Shown here: piece by piece, positions 1 through 8,540 of the stretch
How the letters are laid out: the number at the start of each line of letters is the position of its first letter
How positions within the stretch are numbered: the stretch's first letter is position 1
Origin: an uncultured Ignavibacteria bacterium
GTDB lineage: Bacteria; Bacteroidota; Ignavibacteria; Tepidaquicellales; Tepidaquicellaceae
DNA length: 54,014 bases
Direction: 5' to 3'
Assembly (NCBI GenBank): GCA_937872315.1
Contig: CALMST010000066.1
Location: 1-54,014 of the forward strand
Notes under the pieces: model-generated
What the model saw: the letters and a program-made list of their open reading frames with translations, nothing else
What the model was told of the DNA's origin: nothing
Database searches by the model: none
Program-made: the position numbers and the translations under genes

Positions 1-831
1 GACACGATCTCAGCAAAATTCTTTCCGTTAAAGGTTGGCAATACCTGGGTTTATTATGTTAATGCTTTTCCTCCCCTTGAAAATCCTATTCGGGTAATAT
101 CTATAGAACGGGATACTATTATAAATGGTCATAAGTATTTTTTGTATCAGAAGTATTTAGATTCTCAATGGCTGAGATATGATTCTTTAAGAGGTAATTT
201 GTTAATGTATTCCGAATCCGGAAGCTGTTCGGATTATAGTAATGACAAAATAATTGACAGTCTTTCTTCTGACGTAGGAAATACAATCTACTGCGAACAT
301 CTTTCAATTTATACCCGGGAATGTACCGGAATATCAAATCAAAATGTTTTCAATACTATGAGATCCGTAAAGAGATTTGAGCATGACGGATTAGTGTTTC
401 AAACTATCGATTATGCCGAGGATATCGGGATTATACATTTATCTTCAGGCGAACCACCGCCATCAAATTATTACGAACTTCTAAGAGGCTGTGTGATAAA
501 CGGAATTGTTTATGGTGATACCACATTAACTTCAGTTCATCCAACAGGAAATACAGTTCCAGATAAATATTCACTTTCACAAAACTATCCTAACCCGTTC
601 AATCCGGAAACCAATTTGGAATTTGGGATTTCGGAATTGGGATTTGTTTCTTTGAAGGTTTATGATGTAGTTGGAAATGAAATTGCTACATTAGTGAATG
701 AAACTAAACCTGCCGGAAGCTACAACTATCAATTTTCAACTGTCAATTATCAATTATCAAGCGGGATATATTTTTATAGATTGGAAACGGGTGATTTTTC
801 CGAAACGAAGAGAATGATCTTACTCAAATAA
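1..831 (+). CDS. T9SS sorting-domain protein, 5'-truncated by window edge
   Basis: The frame is open from base 1, so the gene starts outside the window; the internal ATG at 142 is not its start. The last ~85 residues form a type A T9SS C-terminal sorting domain: NYPNPFNPET, then a beta-sandwich with VYDVVGNEIATLV, ending SGIYFYRLETG...KRMILLK. In this family that domain directs export through the type IX system and attachment to the cell surface. The N-terminal part (VGNTWVYYV, GDTTLTS) is a cargo domain I cannot name. It resembles the next gene downstream, from which it is separated by 7 bp, so the two are tandem paralogs. Their sorting domains are identical at DNA level over 199 bp. Confidence 0.85.
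   Translation, partial: DTISAKFFPLKVGNTWVYYVNAFPPLENPIRVISIERDTIINGHKYFLYQKYLDSQWLRYDSLRGNLLMYSESGSCSDYSNDKIIDSLSSDVGNTIYCEHLSIYTRECTGISNQNVFNTMRSVKRFEHDGLVFQTIDYAEDIGIIHLSSGEPPPSNYYELLRGCVINGIVYGDTTLTSVHPTGNTVPDKYSLSQNYPNPFNPETNLEFGISELGFVSLKVYDVVGNEIATLVNETKPAGSYNYQFSTVNYQLSSGIYFYRLETGDFSETKRMILLK
571..769 (+). repeat. 199-bp perfect direct repeat, copy 1 (T9SS sorting domain)
   Basis: Bases 571-769 are identical to 1499-1697 (offset 928). The repeat covers most of the sorting domain, from just before the NYPNPFNP codons to SSGI. Flanking coding sequence is only related, so identity stops abruptly at both ends. Confidence 0.95.
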
Positions 832-838
832 GCAAATT

Positions 839-1762
839 ATGAACTTAAAGAGAAAAGTAGTTTTAGCGTTTTTAGTAACAATACTTTTAATAAAGTCTGT
901 TGATTCTAAAGCCTGGGACAGTACCGCAGCAAAATATTATCCTGTCAGCATAGGTAATACCTATATAATTAAAAAAGACTATCAAACAATTTTTTGCGCA
1001 TTTTCTACCGGATTTGAATATTTAAAAGTCAAAGTCACCGGTGATACAATAATGCCCAATGGGAAAAAGTATTTCAGATTCGATGGTTATAACTATTTCA
1101 GCCATTGGAATTATCAGAGAATTGATTCAAACTCTATGAATGTTTATGGATATTCCGATGGGAATGAATTGCTGATTGATAGTTTACTCGGCAGGTTAAA
1201 TAATTTTTTTTCCGGGAAAAGAAATTTAAATGCGGTATTTGCAAAAGTGGATGATGAAATAAATAACTATTATCTCTTCGGGCAAAACAGAAATGCAAAG
1301 ATCATACTTAACAACAGCAGTGAATTATTTTATTCATACTATCTTATAGAAAATTTCGGACTTTGCGCCATGGATGTTTGCACTGATGATTCGGGTTACC
1401 TCTTTACAACTCTCGGCTGCGTTATCGATGGAGTTGTTTATGGAGATACTACTTTGACTTCAATTCAGCAAATTCAAAATACTGCACCGGAGAAATTCTC
1501 ACTTTCACAAAACTATCCTAACCCGTTCAATCCGGAAACCAATTTGGAATTTGGGATTTCGGAATTGGGATTTGTTTCTTTGAAGGTTTATGATGTAGTT
1601 GGAAATGAAATTGCTACATTAGTGAATGAAACTAAACCTGCCGGAAGCTACAACTATCAATTTTCAACTGTCAATTATCAATTATCAAGCGGGATATTTT
1701 TTTATACTCTGACAGTTGATGGGGTTTTGATTGATACAAAACGAATGGTGCTTTTAAAATAA
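839..1762 (+). CDS. T9SS sorting-domain protein, paralog of preceding gene
   Basis: A 307-residue secreted protein. A hydrophobic N-terminal signal (VVLAFLVTILLIKSV) is followed by an unassigned ~200-residue cargo region beginning AAKYYPVSIGNTY. From about residue 224 there is a type A T9SS sorting domain (NYPNPFNPET ... KRMVLLK). The protein is probably exported by Sec and then across the outer membrane by T9SS. The start is the ATG 7 bp after the upstream stop, so the pair is likely cotranscribed. The cargo regions of the two genes share spacing and motifs (VGNT/IGNT, YGDTTLTS) but have diverged, in contrast to their identical sorting domains. The function of the cargo part is unknown. Confidence 0.85.
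   Translation: MNLKRKVVLAFLVTILLIKSVDSKAWDSTAAKYYPVSIGNTYIIKKDYQTIFCAFSTGFEYLKVKVTGDTIMPNGKKYFRFDGYNYFSHWNYQRIDSNSMNVYGYSDGNELLIDSLLGRLNNFFSGKRNLNAVFAKVDDEINNYYLFGQNRNAKIILNNSSELFYSYYLIENFGLCAMDVCTDDSGYLFTTLGCVIDGVVYGDTTLTSIQQIQNTAPEKFSLSQNYPNPFNPETNLEFGISELGFVSLKVYDVVGNEIATLVNETKPAGSYNYQFSTVNYQLSSGIFFYTLTVDGVLIDTKRMVLLK
1499..1697 (+). repeat. 199-bp perfect direct repeat, copy 2 (T9SS sorting domain)
   Basis: This is the second identical copy of 571-769. After it the two genes diverge again: copy 1 continues to FYRLETGDFSETK, copy 2 to FYTLTVDGVLIDTK. Confidence 0.95.
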
Positions 1763-1764
1763 TG

Positions 1765-1930
1765 AGTAGTGTGTATTGAGTATTGTGAAGTGAGTAATTC
1801 GTGTTGTCGCAGAGTCATTTCGCTATATACAATTTTTCAAATATTCATCATTAAAAGCGAAAGGTTTTGCGGGATGGAGAAGTAATATAAAGATGATACC
1901 CAAAACCCAATACCCAATACACAATACCAA
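1765..1930. repeat. Palindromic, MITE-like intergenic element
   Basis: An imperfect outer inverted repeat pairs 1767-1799 (core GTGTATTGAGTATTG) with 1897-1929 (CAATACCCAATACACAATAC on the + strand). Nested inside it, 1808-1824 (CGCAGAGTCATTTCGCT) pairs with 1856-1871 (AGCGAAAGGTTTTGCG), leaving a central loop of about 31 bp. There is no ORF. It could be a non-autonomous element or a degenerate intergenic repeat family. No target-site duplication is evident. Confidence 0.5.
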
Positions 1931-2002
1931 AATGCTTTTAACTGTTTAAATTTATCTAAATATTAATTAATTTACACACAATTTATAAATCAAAAATCAT
2001 AT

Positions 2003-2692
2003 ATGCTAACTAAAGAAAATTTCATACAAGAAGTAAATTCTACAATTAACAAGAAGAGTTTACTTGATCATCCTTTTTATCAGAAATGGAATGAAGGTAA
2101 GTTAACACAGGAAGAACTCAAGGAATACGCCAAGCAATATTACCATTTTGTAAAACATTTCCCGAGATTTGTGAGCTGCGTTCACTCTAACTGTGATGAC
2201 GTCAAAACAAGACAAATACTGCTTGAGAACCTTGCTGACGAAGAAGGTTACAAGACAGGTATTTCGGATCATCCGAAATTATGGATGAACTTTGCTGAAA
2301 GCCTCGGTCTTACCGAAGATGAAGTTAAAAATGCAAAGCCGATCAGAGAAGTAGAAGATCTTGTTGACGGCATGTATGAACTTACGCGTTCACCGGAATT
2401 CAGTTTAGGTCTTGCCGCTTTATACGCTTATGAATCACAAGTGCCTGAGATCTCAAAAACAAAGATAGCCGGTCTCAAGAATTTCTACGGAATTGATTCA
2501 GACAAAGCGCTTGAGTTCTTTACAGTTCATCAGGAAGCGGACATTTACCACTCAAGAGATGAAATGGAAATAATGAATAACACAAACACTTCCCTTGAAG
2601 ATCAGAAGAGGCTTATCAATACTGTAGATGAATCAGCAACACTTCAGTGGAATTTCCTTGATGGTGTATATAATAATTACTGCGTCAATTAA
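2003..2692 (+). CDS. CADD-like, iron-dependent pABA synthase family protein
   Basis: A 229-residue TenA/PqqC-fold protein that resembles Chlamydia CADD. In CADD a dimetal centre and sacrificed side chains of the protein itself yield p-aminobenzoate for folate synthesis. Visible likely metal ligands are E80/E81 in LADEEG, H90, E144 in YAYES, and H176, D180 and H183 in HQEADIYH. Spacing matches the CADD ligands with an offset of about two. Y26 in HPFYQKW and K154 in SKTKIAGL sit where CADD has its sacrificial Tyr27 and amino-donor Lys152. Length is typical. The gene stands alone with its own terminator; no folate gene is adjacent. The family call is firm. The pABA role is inferred, and a generic iron-containing redox enzyme is the alternative. 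Confidence 0.8.
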   Translation: MLTKENFIQEVNSTINKKSLLDHPFYQKWNEGKLTQEELKEYAKQYYHFVKHFPRFVSCVHSNCDDVKTRQILLENLADEEGYKTGISDHPKLWMNFAESLGLTEDEVKNAKPIREVEDLVDGMYELTRSPEFSLGLAALYAYESQVPEISKTKIAGLKNFYGIDSDKALEFFTVHQEADIYHSRDEMEIMNNTNTSLEDQKRLINTVDESATLQWNFLDGVYNNYCVN

Positions 2693-2716
2693 TTTTAAAA
2701 ATAAGTAGATATATAA

Positions 2717-2755
2717 AAGGGAATAATTCTTTAGGATTGTTCCCTTAATTTTTTT
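2717..2755 (+). terminator. Rho-independent terminator after CADD-like gene
   Basis: Stem AAGGGAA (2717-2723) pairs with TTCCCTT (2740-2746), extendable with one mismatch. It is followed by a T-rich tract that runs directly into the ATG of the next gene at 2756. Confidence 0.75.
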
Positions 2756-3172
2756 ATGAAAACAAATAAATATAACAGTTTAGAAGAGATTTTCGAATCT
2801 AACAAAGTAATTGCCATAGTAGGTTTTTCGGATAATCATACAAGAGCCAGTAACAGGATAGGAAGATATCTGAAGGGCAACGGCTTTACGGTGTATGGAA
2901 TTAATCCCAGACTTGCCGGCAAAGAAGTGGATGATATAATCTGCTATGCTAAAATAAAAGATCTTCCTGAAAAAGCTGACATTATAAATGTATTCAGAAG
3001 ATCGGAATTTGTCCCGGAGCTTATGAAAGAAATACTGGATCTTGATTACAAACCCAATCTTATCTGGTCTCAGATTGGAGTCATTAGCAGAGAATCATCG
3101 GAACTGGCTGAAAATAATCAAATAGATTATATAGAGAATAAATGCATTATGGTGGAGCATTCCGGTATCTGA
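2756..3172 (+). CDS. CoA-binding domain protein (YccU-like)
   Basis: A 138-residue single-domain protein of the CoA_binding_2 family: a Rossmann-type fold related to the CoA-binding part of succinyl-CoA synthetase. The N-terminal nucleotide-binding loop IAIVGFSDNHTRASNRIGRY and the GINPRLAGKEV strand are the family hallmarks. Role in the cell is unknown; such proteins are stand-alone CoA binders. The ATG lies immediately after the T tract of the upstream terminator, leaving no room for a ribosome site beyond the T run. The stop abuts the ATG of the following gene, so it probably heads the long + strand gene run. Confidence 0.8.
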   Translation: MKTNKYNSLEEIFESNKVIAIVGFSDNHTRASNRIGRYLKGNGFTVYGINPRLAGKEVDDIICYAKIKDLPEKADIINVFRRSEFVPELMKEILDLDYKPNLIWSQIGVISRESSELAENNQIDYIENKCIMVEHSGI

Positions 3173-5071
3173 ATGAAGATCAATAACAATAAAATAATTT
3201 TTTATTCCATTGCTGCTTTTCTGATTCCATTTGCGGTCTATATTATGACATTAGCTCCGACTGTTAACTTCATTGACTCGGATGAACTATCAGCAGTAAC
3301 TTCACTTCTCGGTGTTGCTCATCCTACCGGCTATCCTTTGTTCACAATTTTGGGAAAAGTGTTTACTCTAGTCCCGGTGGGAGATGAGGTTTACAGACTA
3401 AATCTCATGTCGGCTTTTGTTTCTTCAATAAGTGTACTGCTTTTTTTCAGATTAATGGTTTTTATTTTTTCCGAATTCAGGATCAGCAAAAATGACAAGA
3501 CCTTTGGTGAGAATCTGACTTCAGACATTATTTATAATGTATCACTTGCTTCAGCTTTATTTCTTGCTTTCTCCGCTACCTTCTGGGATAATGCGACAGT
3601 CATAGAAGTCTATTCACTACATGTGTTTTTCCTTATTCTCCTCATATTCATATTCCTGAAAGCTATAAATTATAATGTTGAACAGAACGCAACTTTTCTT
3701 AGAAATGAGAAATATTTCATTTTGTTTGCATTATTGTCAGGTCTGAGTTTTTCTAATCATATGTCATCGGCTTTTCTTTCAGCGGGTTTTCTCTATCTTT
3801 TTGCTGTGACATTCGGTTTGAACAGATCTGCTTTTAATAAATTGATTCTTCTGCTGATACCTTTTACGGCAGGATTGAGTTTATATTTGTATTTATTCAT
3901 AAGATCGGACGGGAGTCTTCTCAGCTGGGGACAGGTTGACAGTCTGGGAAATTTTATTGATCATATAACAGGTAAGCAATATGAAACACGCATGTTTACG
4001 TCAGTTGCGGATCTCTTCTCGCAGATGGGCAGATACTTTCAGTATTATATAAAGGAATTCTCCTATCTCCATCTGATCCTGATAATTCCCGGTTGTACAG
4101 AGTTATTCAGAAAGAATAAAAATTTCTTTTACTTTACACTGATACTATTTATCACCTGTCTGCTGCTTGCCAGTGCTTATATGATCTATGATCTGTATTC
4201 TTATTATCTTCTGGGTACCATTGTAACGGCAGTCTGGTCATCTTTTGGTTTGTTTTATTTCGTAAGAAGATCTTCAGGGAAGTCAGCATGGTTAAGTTAT
4301 GCTTCAGTGTTTATATTTATCATACCGCTTTCCATGAATTTCAAAACTGCTGACAAAAGTAATGATTATATGCTTAAAGATTATAATTTCAATATATTCA
4401 ATTCAGCTCCGGAAAATTCTATTATAATTTCAAATTACACACCAGTCTTTTATTTTCAGAATGTAAAAAAAGTGAGGAATGATATTATTTTTGTTAACAG
4501 GGATTATATGTATAATAAATGGTATCTGAATTCATTCAAAAAAACTTATCCCGGGATCTATGCAGGAAGCAAAACTGAGTTTGATAATTATGAAATTCAG
4601 TTAAACAAATTAATTAACAACAAAGAAAAATACCTTGCCCCGAAAACGCAGTCAGACAATCAGGGGATTTATGATTTTCAGAAAGCCATGCGGGAACTGC
4701 TTAACAGCATAATTGAAAACAACATAAACAAAACTGCTGTATTTACCACACTGGAGATAGATGAAGTTAATGATGAAAAATTTGCCGCCGAATACAAAAA
4801 AATTCCACAGGGAGTATTGCTTAAACTCAGAAAACCTGACATGCCTGAGGATTATGTTATCATTGATCTCAATTATGAAGTAAATTTTGATAAGGATTTT
4901 TCAAAAGAATACATAATGAATACTTATTATAAGGCGAATTTGTATCAGGCAAAATATCTGACTGACAGATCAGATACAGAAAACGCTAAAAAATTTCTGC
5001 AAAAAGCATCAGAGCTCAAACCCGGTTCGCAGGAAGTATTAAGACTTCAGCAAAAATTAAACCAAAAATAA
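3173..5071 (+). CDS. DUF2723 membrane glycosyltransferase-like protein, copy 1
   Basis: A 632-residue polytopic membrane protein of the DUF2723 family, the group containing TMEM260, a protein O-mannosyltransferase. The N-terminus has the family signature: LAPTVNFIDSDEL followed by GVAHPTGYPLF. The acidic pair after the first membrane segment resembles the catalytic loop of GT-C enzymes. About ten hydrophobic segments occupy the first ~400 residues. The remainder is soluble and ends in a short TPR-like helix pair (AKKFLQKASELKPGS). It starts on the base after the upstream stop. The next gene is a full-length paralog. Lipid-linked sugar transfer to exported proteins is plausible but inferred. 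Confidence 0.8.
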   Translation: MKINNNKIIFYSIAAFLIPFAVYIMTLAPTVNFIDSDELSAVTSLLGVAHPTGYPLFTILGKVFTLVPVGDEVYRLNLMSAFVSSISVLLFFRLMVFIFSEFRISKNDKTFGENLTSDIIYNVSLASALFLAFSATFWDNATVIEVYSLHVFFLILLIFIFLKAINYNVEQNATFLRNEKYFILFALLSGLSFSNHMSSAFLSAGFLYLFAVTFGLNRSAFNKLILLLIPFTAGLSLYLYLFIRSDGSLLSWGQVDSLGNFIDHITGKQYETRMFTSVADLFSQMGRYFQYYIKEFSYLHLILIIPGCTELFRKNKNFFYFTLILFITCLLLASAYMIYDLYSYYLLGTIVTAVWSSFGLFYFVRRSSGKSAWLSYASVFIFIIPLSMNFKTADKSNDYMLKDYNFNIFNSAPENSIIISNYTPVFYFQNVKKVRNDIIFVNRDYMYNKWYLNSFKKTYPGIYAGSKTEFDNYEIQLNKLINNKEKYLAPKTQSDNQGIYDFQKAMRELLNSIIENNINKTAVFTTLEIDEVNDEKFAAEYKKIPQGVLLKLRKPDMPEDYVIIDLNYEVNFDKDFSKEYIMNTYYKANLYQAKYLTDRSDTENAKKFLQKASELKPGSQEVLRLQQKLNQK

Positions 5072-5104
5072 AAAATTAACTCTAATAACTAAATAATTAA
5101 AAGT

Positions 5105-7039
5105 GTGAGTAATAACAAAAAGATCATATATCAGATATTATCGTTTCTTCTGCCTTTTATAGTTTATGTCATAACACTTGCTCCTACGGTAACATTTATT
5201 GACTCGGGAGAGCTTGCAACGGTTGCTGCTAAACTCGGAGTAGCTCATCCGACTGGATATCCGCTGTTTACCGTTCTTGGGAGAGTTTTTACTTTATTGC
5301 CCATAGGTGATGAGATATACAGATTAAATCTTATGAGCGCTTTTATTTCATCAGCTGCCTTATTTATGTTTTTTAATCTTATGTCATTCCTGCTGGGAAA
5401 TAAATTTGCCGGAGGGGATTCGAATGCTGATTATAAGATCTTACCGGATGATATTGTTTATAATATATCTCTTGCCACCGTTTTTATACTGGCTTTTTCA
5501 CGGACATTCTGGGATACTGCAAACGCGATAGAAGTATATTCGCTGCATACCTTTTTCTTAATTACAGATATCTATCTTATATTAAAAGCTTGCACTTATG
5601 ATGCCAAAGATAAAAATTCTTACATACTAAAGGAAAGATACTGGCTGCTTTATGCATTTGTACTCGGGCTAAGTTTTACGAATCATCTTTCTTCAATATT
5701 CCTTTCGGTGGGAAGTCTGTATCTGTATTTTGCAGTTAACGGGTTCAATAAAATTTCCTTCAGAAGAATACTTGTTCTGATAATTCCGTTTTTGATCGGA
5801 TATTCATTTTATATATACTTATTTATCAGAGCAGACAATAATGTTCTCAGCTGGGGCTATCCACACAATTTTGCAAATTTCTGGAGACACTTTACGGGTA
5901 AGCAATTCAGCATCTGGATGTTCAGTTCGTTCGAAAATGCCGGTAAACAATTTACATATTTCACAAAGAGTTATCCGGTTGAGTTCTTCTATATTCCATT
6001 ACTTATAGCTATTCCGGGAATGTTTGAACTCTTCAAAAAAAGCAAAAAATTATTTTACTTTACAGCTCTGTTATTTGGATTCTGCGTCTTATATGCAATC
6101 AATTATGATATTTATGATATTGACTCATATTTTCTTCTTGCATTCATAGTAACTTCAATATGGTTTGGGTTTGGATTAATGTTCATTCTGAAAAGACTTA
6201 AGGATAATGTGAAGTCTGTCAGCATTGCAATGATCTTTATTTTCCTGATACCTTTAAGCCAGAATTTCTCAAAAGTGGATGAAAGTAAGAATTACTTTGT
6301 TGAAGAATATACATTGAATCTGTTTGAGTCAGCATCAGAAAATGCAATCATATTTTCAACTCAATGGGATTTCTGGATATCATCTTCTTTCTATCAGCAG
6401 TTTGTAAAGAATATCAGACCAGACATAGTAGTCATAGATAAAGAGCTGATGCGAAAGACATGGTATTTGCATCACATTAAGTTAGTTTATCCGGAGATTT
6501 ATGAAAACAGCAAAGCAGAGTTTGAAGCATATTCAATCGAATTATTCAAATTTGAAGCAAACCCTGATAGATATACAAAACCATCATCAGAAACTGACAG
6601 ACAGGATCTGATAAAGATTCAAACAACATTTCTTAATTTACTAAACAGCATGGTTGATAAGAATTATGAATCGCGCGGAATATATACTACCTTTGAGATC
6701 GAGCAGGAAAAAACCGAGAAATTCGGTAAGGATTATAACCGCGTTCCGGAGGGTCTTCTAATCAGGCTTACAAAAGAAAAAGGTTATGTTGAATATAAAG
6801 AGCCTGATTTTTTATATACATTTACAGACAGAAAGGAATATCATTATAATTTCATCATGAATGCATATTACAGCGCTTACCTGAGCAGGGCAAATTATCT
6901 TATGAACTTTGCAAAGTTTGACGAAGCTGAAGATTTATTGAACAGAGCAATGAAAGTAAAGCCTGATGCACCTGAAGCCGGACAGCTAATGAAAAAGATC
7001 TCGCAGTTGAAGTTGCAGCAAAATATAAAACCTGAATAA
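5105..7039 (+). CDS. DUF2723 membrane glycosyltransferase-like protein, copy 2
   Basis: A 644-residue paralog of the preceding protein with the same order of parts. LAPTVTFIDSGEL and GVAHPTGYPLF come near the N-terminus, followed by many membrane segments, a soluble domain and a TPR-like C-terminal helix pair (FDEAEDLLNRAMKVKPDA). The start is GTG (GTG AGT AAT AAC), chosen because it gives the same N-terminal length before the first membrane segment as copy 1. One difference in the signature is SGEL in place of SDEL. The gene is 33 bp after copy 1 and 2 bp before the barrel gene. Two divergent copies suggest different acceptors or partners rather than dosage, but that is inference. Confidence 0.8.
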   Translation: MSNNKKIIYQILSFLLPFIVYVITLAPTVTFIDSGELATVAAKLGVAHPTGYPLFTVLGRVFTLLPIGDEIYRLNLMSAFISSAALFMFFNLMSFLLGNKFAGGDSNADYKILPDDIVYNISLATVFILAFSRTFWDTANAIEVYSLHTFFLITDIYLILKACTYDAKDKNSYILKERYWLLYAFVLGLSFTNHLSSIFLSVGSLYLYFAVNGFNKISFRRILVLIIPFLIGYSFYIYLFIRADNNVLSWGYPHNFANFWRHFTGKQFSIWMFSSFENAGKQFTYFTKSYPVEFFYIPLLIAIPGMFELFKKSKKLFYFTALLFGFCVLYAINYDIYDIDSYFLLAFIVTSIWFGFGLMFILKRLKDNVKSVSIAMIFIFLIPLSQNFSKVDESKNYFVEEYTLNLFESASENAIIFSTQWDFWISSSFYQQFVKNIRPDIVVIDKELMRKTWYLHHIKLVYPEIYENSKAEFEAYSIELFKFEANPDRYTKPSSETDRQDLIKIQTTFLNLLNSMVDKNYESRGIYTTFEIEQEKTEKFGKDYNRVPEGLLIRLTKEKGYVEYKEPDFLYTFTDRKEYHYNFIMNAYYSAYLSRANYLMNFAKFDEAEDLLNRAMKVKPDAPEAGQLMKKISQLKLQQNIKPE

Positions 7040-7041
7040 CA

Positions 7042-8523
7042 GTGAGATATGTTATTCTAAATATTTTGATGTTTTTGGTTACAGTTAATGCTGTTTCGCA
7101 AATTATGAATGACTCAACAAACAAAGCTTATGAAGATACTGTTAAAGCAGCAGAGGAAGATCCATTAAAAGCCGGCAAAGTTGATTCTCTGAAAGCAGAT
7201 CAGATAACTGATTCACTGATACTCCCGGCGATTTATATACGAAACATTGTCATTGCGGGAAATGATATAACGGATGAGGACATAATCACAAGGGAGATTT
7301 ATTCAAAGGAAAATTCTGAACTGGATACGAAGGTTTTACAGAGTGATGTCGAGAGGATCTATAAACTTGGATTATACAATAAAGTTGATTTATATCCTAT
7401 TCCTACTGATTCGGCAAATGTATTTGACATAATGATACTTGTCGAAGAAAGATTTTACATCCTTCCATTGCCGCAGGGCGGATTCCGGAACGGTGAGTTT
7501 TCAAAATTCTGGGCAGGCGCGCGGGTCTTATGGACAAATTTCCGGGGAAGAAATGAAACTGTATCTTTAAGCTTTGGTATCGGATACGAGCCATTTGTAA
7601 GTCTCTCTTATTCCGTTCCATGGATAGGGAAGAAGGCACATTATTTTGCATCCTTCTCTTCAAGTTTTTCTAAAAATTATAATCAAAGTTTACTGGCATT
7701 GAATGATACAACTTCAAATGCCATTCCTTCGAGTTCGGATAATTTTCTTATTTATAATTTTAACGCAGGTGCGACTGTCGGTAAATATTATACAGAAAAT
7801 TTATCACTAGCAGCCGGATTGAAATATAATCTTGTGGATTCCTCGCCTTATGAAGTTGGCAGAACTGTTTCAACGGACGGCTATGACAATTTTATGACAT
7901 TCTCAGTTTCCGGTCAATTTGATACCAGAAATTCATATGAATACACAACAGCCGGTTCTTATTATTTTCTTGAATACATAAAATTCGGATTCGGGAAATT
8001 GTTTGATTTCAATAAAGTAAGCTATAATGTAAAAAAGTTTATTCCCATAAAACTCAGTGATAAATACGCGATAACATTTGCTTCTTCATCAATAGGAACA
8101 ATTTCTTTCGGCGGCACAATGCCGTATTATCTGGATGAGTATTATGGTTATAATAAAATCATAAGAGGATATAAGAAAGTAGTAAGTCAGGGAAACAACA
8201 GATGGGGATTATTTAATGAATTCAGGATACCGATAATAAGTCCGCTTTATATCGAAGGTAAATCAATTCCTGTGGTAGAAAGCATCGGAGCTTTAAAAAA
8301 AATGAATTATAAATTCGGAATGTACGGGACTATATTTTTTGATATAGGCACGGTCTGGAATAAAACGGATAATTTTTTTAATTCAAGATTCATAAATGGT
8401 TTTGGCGCCGGACTCAATTTCATTCTGCCTTTTGGATTCATCGGAAGAACGGATTTCGCATTCAGAACAGAAGGTAAAAAATTCATACCGCAGGTCATAT
8501 TCGATCTTGATGCGGCATTTTAA
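7042..8523 (+). CDS. BamA/TamA-like outer-membrane protein with POTRA
   Basis: 493 residues. A signal peptide (MRYVILNILMFLVTVNAVSQ) is followed by a Lys/Asp-rich linker and one POTRA-type domain at about residues 65-135 (IVIAGNDITDEDIITREI ... LYNKVDLY). The rest is a C-terminal Omp85-type beta-barrel with alternating aromatic strands. Family members insert or translocate proteins or lipids at the outer membrane. With one POTRA it is much shorter than BamA, so it is an accessory Omp85 protein rather than the essential BamA. The start is GTG, 2 bp after the upstream stop, and gives a proper signal peptide. Its place after two putative glycosyltransferases suggests a role with surface proteins, but this is not shown. 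Confidence 0.75.
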   Translation: MRYVILNILMFLVTVNAVSQIMNDSTNKAYEDTVKAAEEDPLKAGKVDSLKADQITDSLILPAIYIRNIVIAGNDITDEDIITREIYSKENSELDTKVLQSDVERIYKLGLYNKVDLYPIPTDSANVFDIMILVEERFYILPLPQGGFRNGEFSKFWAGARVLWTNFRGRNETVSLSFGIGYEPFVSLSYSVPWIGKKAHYFASFSSSFSKNYNQSLLALNDTTSNAIPSSSDNFLIYNFNAGATVGKYYTENLSLAAGLKYNLVDSSPYEVGRTVSTDGYDNFMTFSVSGQFDTRNSYEYTTAGSYYFLEYIKFGFGKLFDFNKVSYNVKKFIPIKLSDKYAITFASSSIGTISFGGTMPYYLDEYYGYNKIIRGYKKVVSQGNNRWGLFNEFRIPIISPLYIEGKSIPVVESIGALKKMNYKFGMYGTIFFDIGTVWNKTDNFFNSRFINGFGAGLNFILPFGFIGRTDFAFRTEGKKFIPQVIFDLDAAF

Positions 8524-8540
8524 TCATTAAAAAATCCGGG

